Assembly: GCA_045602005.1 (NCBI GenBank)
Contig: JAZSAS010000070.1
Coordinates: forward strand, 1 to 6,995
Reading direction: 5' to 3'
Origin: UMGS755 sp045602005
GTDB lineage: Bacteria > Bacillota > Clostridia > UBA1381 > UBA9506
DNA: 6,995 nt
Made by a program: the position numbers and the translations under genes
Part shown: one piece after another, positions 1 through 6,662 of the stretch
Layout of the letters: each line of letters starts with the position of its first letter
How positions within the stretch are numbered: position 1 is the stretch's first letter
Notes under the pieces: generated by a model
Seen by the model: only the letters and a program-made list of their open reading frames with translations
Databases searched by the model: none
Told to the model about the DNA's origin: nothing

Positions 1-2303
1 GTTGCTTGTGTTGTTTGTATATCTTCCTTCGAAACACCGCCAATAACGCCCGGAAAGGAGCTGTGTCCACCAAAATCAGTGTCATCTCTGCCCGTATCTT
101 CTTCCTCTTCAGTTTCTGCCGGAGTGACGACGATTTCAACGTCCGGAAGTCTGCCGAAATAAGCCGTATAGGCATCTGCATTAAAATCCGGACTAACGCC
201 CTCTGTAGGTGTGATAAACCGATGACTGCCGTAAAGGCTTCCATAACCCAAAGCAGCAATCACACCGCCGGAAAGAGTCAATGTCTCCTCCTCATAATCC
301 GCCGGCACAGTTAAGGGTCGTTCTGCTTCAAAGCCGGGCATCCAACCCTCTGCCGGTTTTAAAACGGCGTTCACTGTTTGAGCTGTCTCAGAAGATGCAA
401 AGGTATACTGACTGCTTGGCGCACCGACTTGCTCATCTGTGTAACCATCCACCATATGGTAAACAATAGCGGCACTCATATTATACACCCCCGCCAACTT
501 ATTAGCAGGATGATACAATTCATTAAACACAATGGTGAGTGCATCACCCGGATGAACTTCCTCACCATTATTAACTGTAATTGTAACCTCTTTAGCTGTG
601 ATAATCTGATATTCCGTCTCGCCGTCTTTTTCCAGCTTCACAATATTGCGCCCCTCAGTCAGCGGAACAGTGAAGCTTCCATCATCATTTTCTGCCACAG
701 CCTCAAAACCTTCAAAGCTCATGGTTGTAGCAATAATCGGATTTGCAACCGAAACTGTGCAACCCTCGGTTTCCGGTGCAAAAGTATAAAACCCGTTGTC
801 ACCAACAAAATAAATAACATCATGTTCAGCGTCTAAAGCATCACCTGATAGCTTAACGTTCTCTGTGTTCATTCCCTCGTTAATGGTCATGCCTGTTACA
901 ATACCGCTATCGCCTGCACCTACGCTAACCATAAACACACCGGTATTCTCCGGCCAGATAGCACCAAGAAACGTCTCGCCTTCGGCATCCGGAGCCAGCA
1001 TGGCATCATAGGTTACCAACACAATGGCAGTTCCATTGCCTACTGCAGTTATTAAACCATCGTCACTAACATTGATAACACTGCTATCTTCCTGACCATC
1101 TTCATTCAGCACAGTATAATGATAATCCGGCTCAAGAAAATAATTATTTTCTCCCACAACCATCTGCCAGTTACGTAGATTTACCAGTTGATGGGTGTCA
1201 CCCACCCCATCTAATTTCAAATAACCCTTAGGGTTGATATTCAGAAAAACATCTGCCACATTGCTTCCGTTGTGAGATGCGGTATCTCGGTCAACCGTAG
1301 TTTTGGTTTTTCCACCAAGACAGAGTTCTTCTTCAGTAACAACCAATTCAAATGCATCAATTGTGTTGAATGTTCCCGCATAGGTGATATAATCTACACC
1401 ACTAATGTGATAATTACAATCTTTCTCATCTTCAATCTCATAATAATATGTACTGGTTCCTTCCGTTTCATCATGTAAAACGGTTACCGGTTCAAGGTTT
1501 GTAAAGGGTTTATAATTGTAGCCGGAATAATCCTTTTGACCCACCCACAGCTCGCTGTCTGACGGAACTGTTATCTTTGTATCTGTCACCGTAACAACTG
1601 CAACAGGCGGAACAATAGCTGAGATTGTCTCCCCAGCCGCCACTGTCTTTTGTGCAGAAATAACATAAGTACCGGGTGTATCGAAGGAGACCGTTGCCTT
1701 GCCTTCTGCATCGGTTGTGATGTCAGTAACTGTGCCGTTAATGGAAATAGTTGCATCCACACAAGGAGAAACAACCATATTCCAATCGGCATCATAGCCG
1801 TTCTGGCTCAGTGTCAGCTCCAGAGCATCATCAACAAAAACGGTGGAAGCAATCGCATTAAAAAAAGCATATAATTCGTTATTTTCAAAGACATATGCCT
1901 CCAGATAATCCCCGTCACTCAGTTCATGGGTCAAATCCGTAACAACCTCTCTGCCGCCGTTCACCTGATATCCAAACCATCCGCTGGTATTTCCCCAAAG
2001 CTTTGTGACATATAAACCATAGTCACCCACCGAAGAGTCATATCCGGCAGCAGCACCCCCTTCATAGAAGGACTCATGAGCTGCACGCAGAACATCGTCA
2101 ACATTGTAGCTTGTCTCTCCTGTGAGTTCAATCGGCACGGCCACAACTGCTGCCTCCTCAGCGCTATTGACAAAAGCACCGTTTAAGCTGATGGAAACAT
2201 ACACTGTAACATCAAGATTGTCACCCTCAGCTCCGGCATAGCCTGTGCCAAAATTAAAAAGCATGACAACCAGAATCAGCCATGATACCATTTTCTTTTT
2301 CAT
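1..2303 (-). CDS. Secreted multi-domain DUF4430-type surface protein, probable corrinoid-binding protein (3' end outside window)
   Basis: An uninterrupted minus-strand frame runs from ATG at 2303-2301 off the left edge: 767 codons seen, C-terminus missing. AAAGGAAG (2318-2311) lies 7 nt before the ATG. Residues 1-25 are a signal peptide (MKKK, then a hydrophobic core, cleavage probably after GYAGA). Residues ~28-142 resemble DUF4430, including the WFGYQVNGG stretch at 109-117; that family is related to the C-terminal domain of intrinsic factor/transcobalamin. Residues ~183-240 form an Ig-like strand set (GKATVSFDTPGTYVISA, 201-217). Residues ~318-462 look BIG2-like (DDGLITAVGNGTAIVLVTY, 414-432). 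Residues ~465-570 resemble a cadherin-like beta sandwich (EGRNIVKLEKDGETEYQII). Residues ~572-725 are a further module (KLAGVYN; GSHRFITP). An acidic linker (EEEED) starts near 732. No membrane or cell-wall anchor is visible yet. A cobalamin riboswitch upstream supports a role in B12 capture outside the membrane. The frame is certain, the domain calls are by eye, and binding is inferred. Confidence 0.85.
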   Translation of the reverse strand, partial: MKKKMVSWLILVVMLFNFGTGYAGAEGDNLDVTVYVSISLNGAFVNSAEEAAVVAVPIELTGETSYNVDDVLRAAHESFYEGGAAAGYDSSVGDYGLYVTKLWGNTSGWFGYQVNGGREVVTDLTHELSDGDYLEAYVFENNELYAFFNAIASTVFVDDALELTLSQNGYDADWNMVVSPCVDATISINGTVTDITTDAEGKATVSFDTPGTYVISAQKTVAAGETISAIVPPVAVVTVTDTKITVPSDSELWVGQKDYSGYNYKPFTNLEPVTVLHDETEGTSTYYYEIEDEKDCNYHISGVDYITYAGTFNTIDAFELVVTEEELCLGGKTKTTVDRDTASHNGSNVADVFLNINPKGYLKLDGVGDTHQLVNLRNWQMVVGENNYFLEPDYHYTVLNEDGQEDSSVINVSDDGLITAVGNGTAIVLVTYDAMLAPDAEGETFLGAIWPENTGVFMVSVGAGDSGIVTGMTINEGMNTENVKLSGDALDAEHDVIYFVGDNGFYTFAPETEGCTVSVANPIIATTMSFEGFEAVAENDDGSFTVPLTEGRNIVKLEKDGETEYQIITAKEVTITVNNGEEVHPGDALTIVFNELYHPANKLAGVYNMSAAIVYHMVDGYTDEQVGAPSSQYTFASSETAQTVNAVLKPAEGWMPGFEAERPLTVPADYEEETLTLSGGVIAALGYGSLYGSHRFITPTEGVSPDFNADAYTAYFGRLPDVEIVVTPAETEEEEDTGRDDTDFGGHSSFPGVIGGVSKEDIQTTQA

Positions 2304-2377
2304 TAAACATCTTCCTTTCACCTTTGTTTTTATGAAATTGCTGGCTGTTGCAGCAGAATAAAGAGTTAAGCTACGGC

Positions 2378-2418
2378 AAAAAAATAAGACTGCAGCATAC
2401 ACAAAGTACACCGCAGCC
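2378..2418 (-). terminator. Rho-independent terminator, expression platform of the cobalamin riboswitch
   Basis: Read on the minus strand, a 13-bp stem pairs GGCTGCGGTGTAC (2418-2406) with GTATGCTGCAGTC (2400-2388). It includes four G-U pairs and closes a 5-nt TTTGT loop. TTATTTTTTT (2387-2378) follows at once. It lies about 80 nt after the aptamer and about 75 nt before the start codon, where a premature terminator would switch the surface gene off. This is direct sequence evidence for control at the transcriptional level, with ligand-bound aptamer expected to favour termination. A second hairpin (AGCAGAA 2460-2454 in minus-strand reading, with TTCTGCT 2448-2442) lies between aptamer and terminator. 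Confidence 0.88.
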
Positions 2419-2500
2419 GATTTTTTGCAGGCATAACAAACAGCAGAAATTTCTTCTGCTATTGCTTTAAAATGCACCATATTACCGTAGTTGCATTTCT

Positions 2501-2697
2501 GGTTTTATGCATGTCTCCCGACTCACAACTCATCACTTTTATTTCTGCCTTCCCAATGCCGAGGCATCAGTGACTGCTGCTGTTGCAGCAACGAAATAAA
2601 AACTCCCTGCTCACGGTGGCGGCACCGCTCGTGACTTTCACACGATTCCATCTTAGCTGCTCCATTCAGTTTCCTTAACAGAGCAGAACATAAAACC
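2501..2697 (-). promoter_or_regulatory. Cobalamin (B12) riboswitch aptamer
   Basis: On the minus strand the closing stem P1 pairs GGTTTTATG (2697-2689) with CATAAAACC (2509-2501). Between them, in order, are the family's conserved blocks: GTGTGAAAGTCACGAGCGG followed by GCCGCCACCGTGA (2623-2611), TCACTG then GGGAAGGC (2554-2547) flanking an ATGCC/GGCAT hairpin (2556-2567), and the B12 box GAGTCGGGAGACATGCA (2524-2508). Spacing and order fit the classic adenosylcobalamin-type element. The aptamer starts about 15 nt after the expected transcription start and belongs to the leader of the secreted DUF4430-type gene. It should repress that gene when cobalamin is plentiful. The exact ligand form (adenosyl-, methyl- or hydroxo-cobalamin) cannot be read from sequence alone. 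Confidence 0.95.
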
Positions 2698-2719
2698 GAC
2701 TATATTCAATTGTGTTTTT

Positions 2720-2748
2720 ATTTTACAATACGTTTTTTGGTTTGTCAA
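2720..2748 (-). promoter_or_regulatory. Sigma-A promoter of the riboswitch and surface-protein gene
   Basis: On the minus strand, TTGACA (2748-2743) and TAAAAT (2725-2720) are separated by exactly 17 nt. Transcription should start near 2713, a few bases before riboswitch stem P1. The -35 hexamer is perfect and the -10 has one mismatch, so basal transcription should be strong, leaving the riboswitch as the main control. The promoter is back to back with the plus-strand promoter at 2805-2833. Confidence 0.88.
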
Positions 2749-2804
2749 GGCAGAATCTATAAAAAAATGAGTCTGTTTACCAAAGAACAATCATTGTAAA
2801 AATC

Positions 2805-2833
2805 TTGATTTTTTCATCTAAACGTGATATACT
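2805..2833 (+). promoter_or_regulatory. Sigma-A promoter of the Asp23-purB-proC operon
   Basis: TTGATT (2805-2810) and TATACT (2828-2833) are separated by 17 nt, and TG one base before the -10 makes it an extended -10 promoter. It lies about 30 nt before the GTG start of the Asp23-family gene. No operator or leader structure is visible in the short 5' UTR. Confidence 0.82.
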
Positions 2834-2864
2834 AATATTACTTTATTTAAAGGAGGTTTTTCTT

Positions 2865-3257
2865 GTGGACGAAAATACGACATATGTTGAAAACGGTTCC
2901 GTCAAAATATCAGAAGATGTGGTGCAAACGATTGCTGCCATGGCAGTGAACGAGGTGCAGGGTGTCAACCTGCCGGCCACCTTGGCTGAAGGCTTTGTTG
3001 AAAAGCTGGTGAAGAAAAATTTTTCCAAGGGCATTCGTGTAGAAATGGAAGAGAAACAGGTTCGCATTGAGCTTCATGTTACAGTGGATTACGGAGTGAA
3101 GATTCAGGCAGTGTCATCAGAACTGCAAGAGGCCGTGAAACGCAGCATTGAAACCATGACCGACCTTTCTGTTTTAGCAATTGATATTTATGTTGACGGC
3201 ATCAACTTCACCAAAGAGCCGAAAAAAGATGCGGCGCCCGAGGCTGCAGAAGAATAA
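2865..3257 (+). CDS. Asp23/Gls24 family envelope stress response protein
   Basis: The 130-residue product matches the Asp23 family (named for S. aureus alkaline shock protein 23). It opens with GSVKISEDVVQTIAAMAVNEVQGV (residues 11-34), the conserved strand and helix. The middle strands VEMEEKQVRIELHVTVDYGVKI (59-80) follow, then the helix with LQEAVKRSIETMT and the strand VLAIDIYVDGINF (103-115). The tail is short, charged and alanine-rich. There is no signal peptide or membrane segment, so it is cytoplasmic; family members sit at the inner face of the membrane, in staphylococci through AmaP. GTG at 2865 is the start because AGGAGG (2851-2856) stands 8 nt before it. Reading further upstream would run back into the promoter. 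It is the first gene of the operon, 26 nt before purB. The family call is secure; the specific role is not known. Confidence 0.92.
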   Translation: MDENTTYVENGSVKISEDVVQTIAAMAVNEVQGVNLPATLAEGFVEKLVKKNFSKGIRVEMEEKQVRIELHVTVDYGVKIQAVSSELQEAVKRSIETMTDLSVLAIDIYVDGINFTKEPKKDAAPEAAEE

Positions 3258-3283
3258 AAACAAAAAAAACAAAGGAGAAAACC

Positions 3284-4717
3284 ATGGCAACTGATGTTTA
3301 CAACAGTCCTCTCTGTTCACGCTATGCCAGTCGTGAAATGCAGGAGCTTTTTTCAGAGGATACAAAATTTAAAACCTGGCGCAAGCTGTGGATTGCACTG
3401 GCTGAAACCGAGCAGGAACTGGGACTGCCCATTACAGATGAGCAGCTAGCAGAACTGCGTGCCCACGCAGAAGATATTAACTATGATGTGGCTCGTGCTA
3501 AGGAAAAGGAAGTGCGGCACGATGTTATGTCGCATGTTCATGCCTATGGTCAGCAATGTCCCGAAGCAAAGGGCATCATCCATTTGGGTGCAACTTCCTG
3601 CTATGTTGGCGATAACACCGATTTAATTCTTTTAAACGAAGGACTTAAATTGATTCACAGAAAGCTCATCTGTGTCATTGCTGCTCTTTCAGATTTTGCA
3701 TTGCGATATAAAGATTTACCCACCCTGGGTTTCACCCATTTTCAACCGGCACAGCTGACCACCGTGGGCAAGCGTGCCACATTGTGGATTCAAGAACTCC
3801 TGCTTGATTTGGAAGACCTGGAGCACCAAATGAAAAAAGCACGGCTTTTAGGTTCTAAAGGCACCACCGGCACACAGGCAAGCTTTTTAGAGCTTTTTGA
3901 GGGCGACATGGAAAAGGTTGTTGAAGCTGACCGCCGCATTGCTGAAAAAATGGGTTATGAGGCTGTTTTCCCCGTTTCCGGTCAGACCTATTCACGAAAG
4001 GTTGACAGTCAGGTGCTGAACATTTTAAGCGGCATTGCACAAAGCGCTTATAAATTCAGTAATGACATGCGTCTTTTACAGCATTTGAAGGAAATGGAAG
4101 AGCCCTTTGAAAAAAATCAAATTGGCTCCTCTGCCATGGCCTATAAACGGAATCCCATGCGTTCTGAGCGAATTTCCTCACTGGCACGATATGTGATTGT
4201 AGATAGCTTAAACCCGGCAGTGACAGCCGCCACACAGTGGTTTGAGAGAACCTTAGATGATTCTGCCAACAAGCGTATCAGCGTGCCTGAAGCATTTTTG
4301 GCAACCGATGCGATTTTATCCATCTACTTAAACATTGCAGAAGGACTTGTTGTTTACCCCAAGGTCATTGAAAGCCGCATTATGAGTGAGCTGCCGTTTA
4401 TGGCAACAGAAAACATCATGATGCAGGCCGTGAAAAAGGGCGGCGACCGTCAGGAGCTCCACGAACGCATCAGACAGCACTCTATGGCTGCTGCCAGAGT
4501 GGTAAAAGAAGAAGGAAAAGCAAACGATTTGCTGTCCCGCATTGCTGCTGACCCTGCATTCGGGCTTGACCTTGCAGAACTGGAAAGCACCCTGTCTCCC
4601 AAAGAATACATAGGCTGTGCTCCTGAACAAACCCAGCGGTTCATTGATTCATATGTAAAACCAATTCTTGACCGTTGTCAAGATGAACTGGGCGTTAAAA
4701 CAGAATTAAACGTGTAG
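3284..4717 (+). CDS. purB: Adenylosuccinate lyase
   Basis: The product is a 477-aa cytoplasmic enzyme of the fumarase/aspartase superfamily. It cleaves fumarate from SAICAR to give AICAR, and from adenylosuccinate to give AMP, so it acts twice in purine synthesis. Visible family landmarks are RHDVMSHVHAYG (78-89), HLGATS (100-105), GFTHFQPAQLTT with the catalytic-type His152 (149-160), and the mobile signature loop GSSAMAYKRNP (281-291) with the catalytic serine. Alanine replaces the more usual proline in SSAMPYKRNP. An ADSL C-terminal region follows from about 370. Length is normal for the longer (~475 aa) clostridial/eukaryote-like type. Start ATG 3284 has AAGGAGA just upstream. The gene is separated from the rest of the purine pathway and placed between asp23-like and proC. 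These enzymes act as homotetramers. Confidence 0.96.
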   Translation: MATDVYNSPLCSRYASREMQELFSEDTKFKTWRKLWIALAETEQELGLPITDEQLAELRAHAEDINYDVARAKEKEVRHDVMSHVHAYGQQCPEAKGIIHLGATSCYVGDNTDLILLNEGLKLIHRKLICVIAALSDFALRYKDLPTLGFTHFQPAQLTTVGKRATLWIQELLLDLEDLEHQMKKARLLGSKGTTGTQASFLELFEGDMEKVVEADRRIAEKMGYEAVFPVSGQTYSRKVDSQVLNILSGIAQSAYKFSNDMRLLQHLKEMEEPFEKNQIGSSAMAYKRNPMRSERISSLARYVIVDSLNPAVTAATQWFERTLDDSANKRISVPEAFLATDAILSIYLNIAEGLVVYPKVIESRIMSELPFMATENIMMQAVKKGGDRQELHERIRQHSMAAARVVKEEGKANDLLSRIAADPAFGLDLAELESTLSPKEYIGCAPEQTQRFIDSYVKPILDRCQDELGVKTELNV

Positions 4718-4727
4718 GTGATTGATT

Positions 4728-5528
4728 ATGAAACTGGGATTTATTGGTGGCGGTAATATGGCCTTTGCCATTACCGGCGGTGTATTGGCTGCAGAACTTT
4801 GCAGCGAAAAGGATATTTACATCAGCGACCCCAATGCTGAAGCACTGAAAAAGTTTAAAAACATGGGCATCTCTGCCAAAGAAGGAAACGATAACGCTCT
4901 CAAAGGCGATTATGTCATTCTGGCTGTTAAGCCTTTTATTCTTCCCAGTGTTTTGGCAGAATTAAAGGAAAAGTATGCAAAAAAAATTCAAGATAAAGTG
5001 TTCATTACCATTGCGGCAGGTGTTGAGATTGCCGCAATTAAGGAATGTCTTGGATTTGATGCTAAGGTGATTCGTGTTATGCCCAACACACCGGCCATGG
5101 CCCTGTGTGGCATGAGCGTTATTGCCGCTGAACATATGCCGGCTTCTTCTGAAGAGTTTGCAGGTGCAAAAGAAATCTTTCAGGCTGTGGGCGAAGTGCA
5201 GATTCTGCCCGAATCGCTGCTCAACTCAGTCATTGCTGTTTCAGGTAGCAGCCCTGCCTATGTTTTCATGATGATTGAGGCCATGGCTGATGCCGCAGTG
5301 CGTGACGGCATTGCAAGAAACGCTGCATATCGTTTGGCTGCACAGTCTGTTATGGGCGCTGCTAAGCTGATGTTGGAAACTGGTAAACATCCTGCTGAAT
5401 TAAAAGACATGGTTTGCTCACCCAAGGGCACAACCATTGAAGCTGTTAAGCGGCTGGAAGAATGTGGATTCCGTAGTGCTATCATGGCAGCAATGCAGGC
5501 CTGCACCGAAAAAGCCAACTCTATGTAA
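4728..5528 (+). CDS. proC: Pyrroline-5-carboxylate reductase
   Basis: The 266-aa enzyme reduces 1-pyrroline-5-carboxylate to L-proline with NAD(P)H, the last step of proline synthesis, in the cytoplasm. It has an N-terminal Rossmann dinucleotide site GFIGGGNMA (4-12), then VILAVKPF (63-70) and VIRVMPNTPA (114-123). The C-terminal dimerisation domain carries GSSPAYVFMMIEAMADAAV (173-191) and the P5CR signature around MVCSPKGTTIEAV (228-240). Length is typical. ATG 4728 is preferred over TTG at 4722 because AGGTGA (4716-4721) sits 6 nt before the ATG but directly abuts the TTG. That Shine-Dalgarno site overlaps the purB stop codon, so translation is probably coupled to purB. It is 71 nt before the next small gene. 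Confidence 0.96.
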   Translation: MKLGFIGGGNMAFAITGGVLAAELCSEKDIYISDPNAEALKKFKNMGISAKEGNDNALKGDYVILAVKPFILPSVLAELKEKYAKKIQDKVFITIAAGVEIAAIKECLGFDAKVIRVMPNTPAMALCGMSVIAAEHMPASSEEFAGAKEIFQAVGEVQILPESLLNSVIAVSGSSPAYVFMMIEAMADAAVRDGIARNAAYRLAAQSVMGAAKLMLETGKHPAELKDMVCSPKGTTIEAVKRLEECGFRSAIMAAMQACTEKANSM

Positions 5529-5599
5529 GCCTTTTTCGAATAAAATTTCACTTCCGCTGCATACTAAGATTGAAATTCAAATATGGCGGAGGTAATAAC

Positions 5600-5767
5600 A
5601 TGAAAATAAGCTTTTTAGGCGGCGTCATTGCCGGCGCTATTGTTGGTTCTGCACTCACCATGGTCATCGACCCGGTTAGTGACCGTCAGCGCAGAAAATT
5701 GCACAAAGGGACTCATACCATGTTTAAAACCATGGGTTCAGTATTAGATGCAATGATGACAAAATAA
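5600..5767 (+). CDS. YtxH-like small membrane protein
   Basis: The 55-aa product has one glycine-rich hydrophobic segment (FLGGVIAGAIVGSALTMVI, residues 5-23) with small-residue spacing suited to helix packing. It is followed by DPVSDRQRRKLHKG, a basic stretch expected to stay in the cytoplasm, and a short amphipathic tail. This resembles the N-terminal part of YtxH/gas-vesicle-GvpP-like small proteins of Bacillota, though it is short for that family. ATG 5600 has a strong GGAGG (5588-5592) 7 nt before it. No promoter is evident in the 71 nt after proC, so it is probably the last gene of the operon, directly before the terminator at 5769. Function is unknown; a link to the envelope gene at the head of the operon is plausible but inferred. 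Confidence 0.78.
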   Translation: MKISFLGGVIAGAIVGSALTMVIDPVSDRQRRKLHKGTHTMFKTMGSVLDAMMTK

Positions 5768-5768
5768 G

Positions 5769-5796
5769 AAAATTCCACCCTGCAGGGTGGAATTTT
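5769..5796 (+). terminator. Perfect-palindrome intrinsic terminator of the Asp23-purB-proC operon
   Basis: A perfect 28-nt palindrome begins 1 nt after the stop of the small membrane gene. AAAATTCCACCC pairs with GGGTGGAATTTT across a TGCA loop, and a T-rich stretch (TTTTGTTATTT) follows. Because the arms begin and end with A4/T4, it could terminate on both strands. The next promoter begins 5 nt later. Confidence 0.9.
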
Positions 5797-5801
5797 GTTA
5801 T

Positions 5802-5830
5802 TTGACAGAATCTATAAAATTTGCTATACT
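5802..5830 (+). promoter_or_regulatory. Sigma-A promoter of the DUF218 gene
   Basis: TTGACA (5802-5807) and TATACT (5825-5830) are separated by 17 nt, with an extended -10 TG at 5822-5823. This near-consensus promoter directly follows the terminator, so the DUF218 gene is a separate transcription unit. The long frame that reads through this promoter from 5795 is therefore not its coding start. Confidence 0.9.
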
Positions 5831-5860
5831 ACAGATAAGAACCACGAAAAGAGGGAGCAA

Positions 5861-6613
5861 ATGAAAAAGCTGTTTCGAATTCTAATGGGCATTTTTGCAA
5901 CTATCCTTTTAATAAACGCTGCTTACCTATGGGCAGTTTCCAATTGCAACACAGGGCTTTTGTTGTTGACAGCCATCGGCGGTGCCCTACTGCTCTATTC
6001 TCTGTTTTTTAACATTATCAACCATCTACTTGATAATCGTTTTGGCTCCATCATAAAAACCTTGATATTTATAGGAGCTATCACCTTTACATTTATAACC
6101 ACTGTGATTACCATGTCTTCCACAACAGACACTGTGAATTTTAAGGAAAATGCCCTAATCGTGTTAGGCGGCGGTATTCATGGTGAAGAGGTCACCCGAC
6201 CCTTGGCCTACCGTTTGAATGCAGCTGTTTTATATCATAAGAAAAACCCCGATGCACTGATTGTTGTTTCCGGCGGTCAGGGCGTGCAGGAGCTCATCAC
6301 AGAGGCAGAAGCCATGGAACGCTACCTTCTCCGCCACGGTGTTGCACCGGAAGTGATTATTCGCGAGGAACAGGCCACCTCTACATATGAAAATTTTTTG
6401 TATGCAAAAACATTGCTTGATGAAAGACTGCCAAAAGGATATAAAACCGCCTACACCACCAATCGTTTTCATATTTACCGTGCCGGCAGGCTTGCAAAAA
6501 GCGCCGGTGTTATCGCCTCTCGAATGCAGGCGGATTCTGATTGGATAACCCTGATTCCTGACTACCTGCGGGAATGTTGCGCCATTATAAAAATGTGGAT
6601 GATTGGCAAATGA
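5861..6613 (+). CDS. DUF218 (YdcF/SanA/ElyC-type) membrane protein
   Basis: The product is 250 aa. Three hydrophobic segments at about 5-26, 31-54 and 65-86 form an N-terminal membrane domain. The DUF218 domain spans about 98-235, with NALIVLGGGIHGEE (97-110) as first strand and loop, RPLAYRLNAAVLYHK (113-127), ALIVVSGGQG (132-141), EAEAMERYLLRHGV (148-161), EEQATSTYENFLYAKTLL (169-186) and TTNRFHIYRAGRLAKSAGV (199-217). This order is characteristic of the family. E. coli members SanA and ElyC affect envelope integrity and peptidoglycan or lipid-carrier metabolism; the chemistry of this protein is not known. ATG 5861 follows GAGGGAG (5851-5857) and lies 30 nt after the -10. It is the only gene of its unit, ended by the hairpin at 6637. 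Confidence 0.9.
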   Translation: MKKLFRILMGIFATILLINAAYLWAVSNCNTGLLLLTAIGGALLLYSLFFNIINHLLDNRFGSIIKTLIFIGAITFTFITTVITMSSTTDTVNFKENALIVLGGGIHGEEVTRPLAYRLNAAVLYHKKNPDALIVVSGGQGVQELITEAEAMERYLLRHGVAPEVIIREEQATSTYENFLYAKTLLDERLPKGYKTAYTTNRFHIYRAGRLAKSAGVIASRMQADSDWITLIPDYLRECCAIIKMWMIGK

Positions 6614-6636
6614 TAAACAAGTTGAAAAATAAATAT

Positions 6637-6662
6637 CCCCCCGTATAACGGGGGGTCATTTT
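6637..6662 (+). terminator. Intrinsic terminator after the DUF218 gene
   Basis: CCCCCCGT (6637-6644) pairs perfectly with ACGGGGGG (6648-6655) around an ATA loop, 23 nt after the stop codon. TCATTTT follows. The stem is very GC-rich and the T-tract is short. On the opposite strand GATATTTATTTTT follows the hairpin, so it could also stop transcription entering from the right. Confidence 0.85.

Noticed and set aside
1..2303. Several plus-strand open frames of 60-150 codons opposite the surface-protein gene, and a minus-strand frame at 1961-2179.
   Set aside because: They have no ribosome sites or recognisable domains, and they lie within a 767-codon continuous frame with a signal peptide and Ig-like domains.
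2805..2864. Upstream extension of the Asp23 gene to a start at 2805.
   Set aside because: The extension would be encoded by the promoter itself; the GTG at 2865 has a proper AGGAGG 8 nt upstream.
5507..5538. Inverted repeat CGAAAAAG/CTTTTTCG across the proC stop codon as a terminator.
   Set aside because: The stem is AT-rich with a 16-nt loop and no T-tract beyond the arm, and a much stronger terminator follows the next gene.
2751..5819. A shared 14-mer, CAGAATCTATAAAA, at 2751-2764 and 5806-5819, considered as a common operator.
   Set aside because: It is AT-rich, its position relative to the two promoters differs, and one chance match of this length is not surprising in 7 kb.
5795..5860. 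Upstream extension of the DUF218 gene to a TTG at 5795.
   Set aside because: It overlaps the terminator arm and spans the -35 and -10 hexamers; ATG 5861 has a ribosome site and begins a normal membrane helix.
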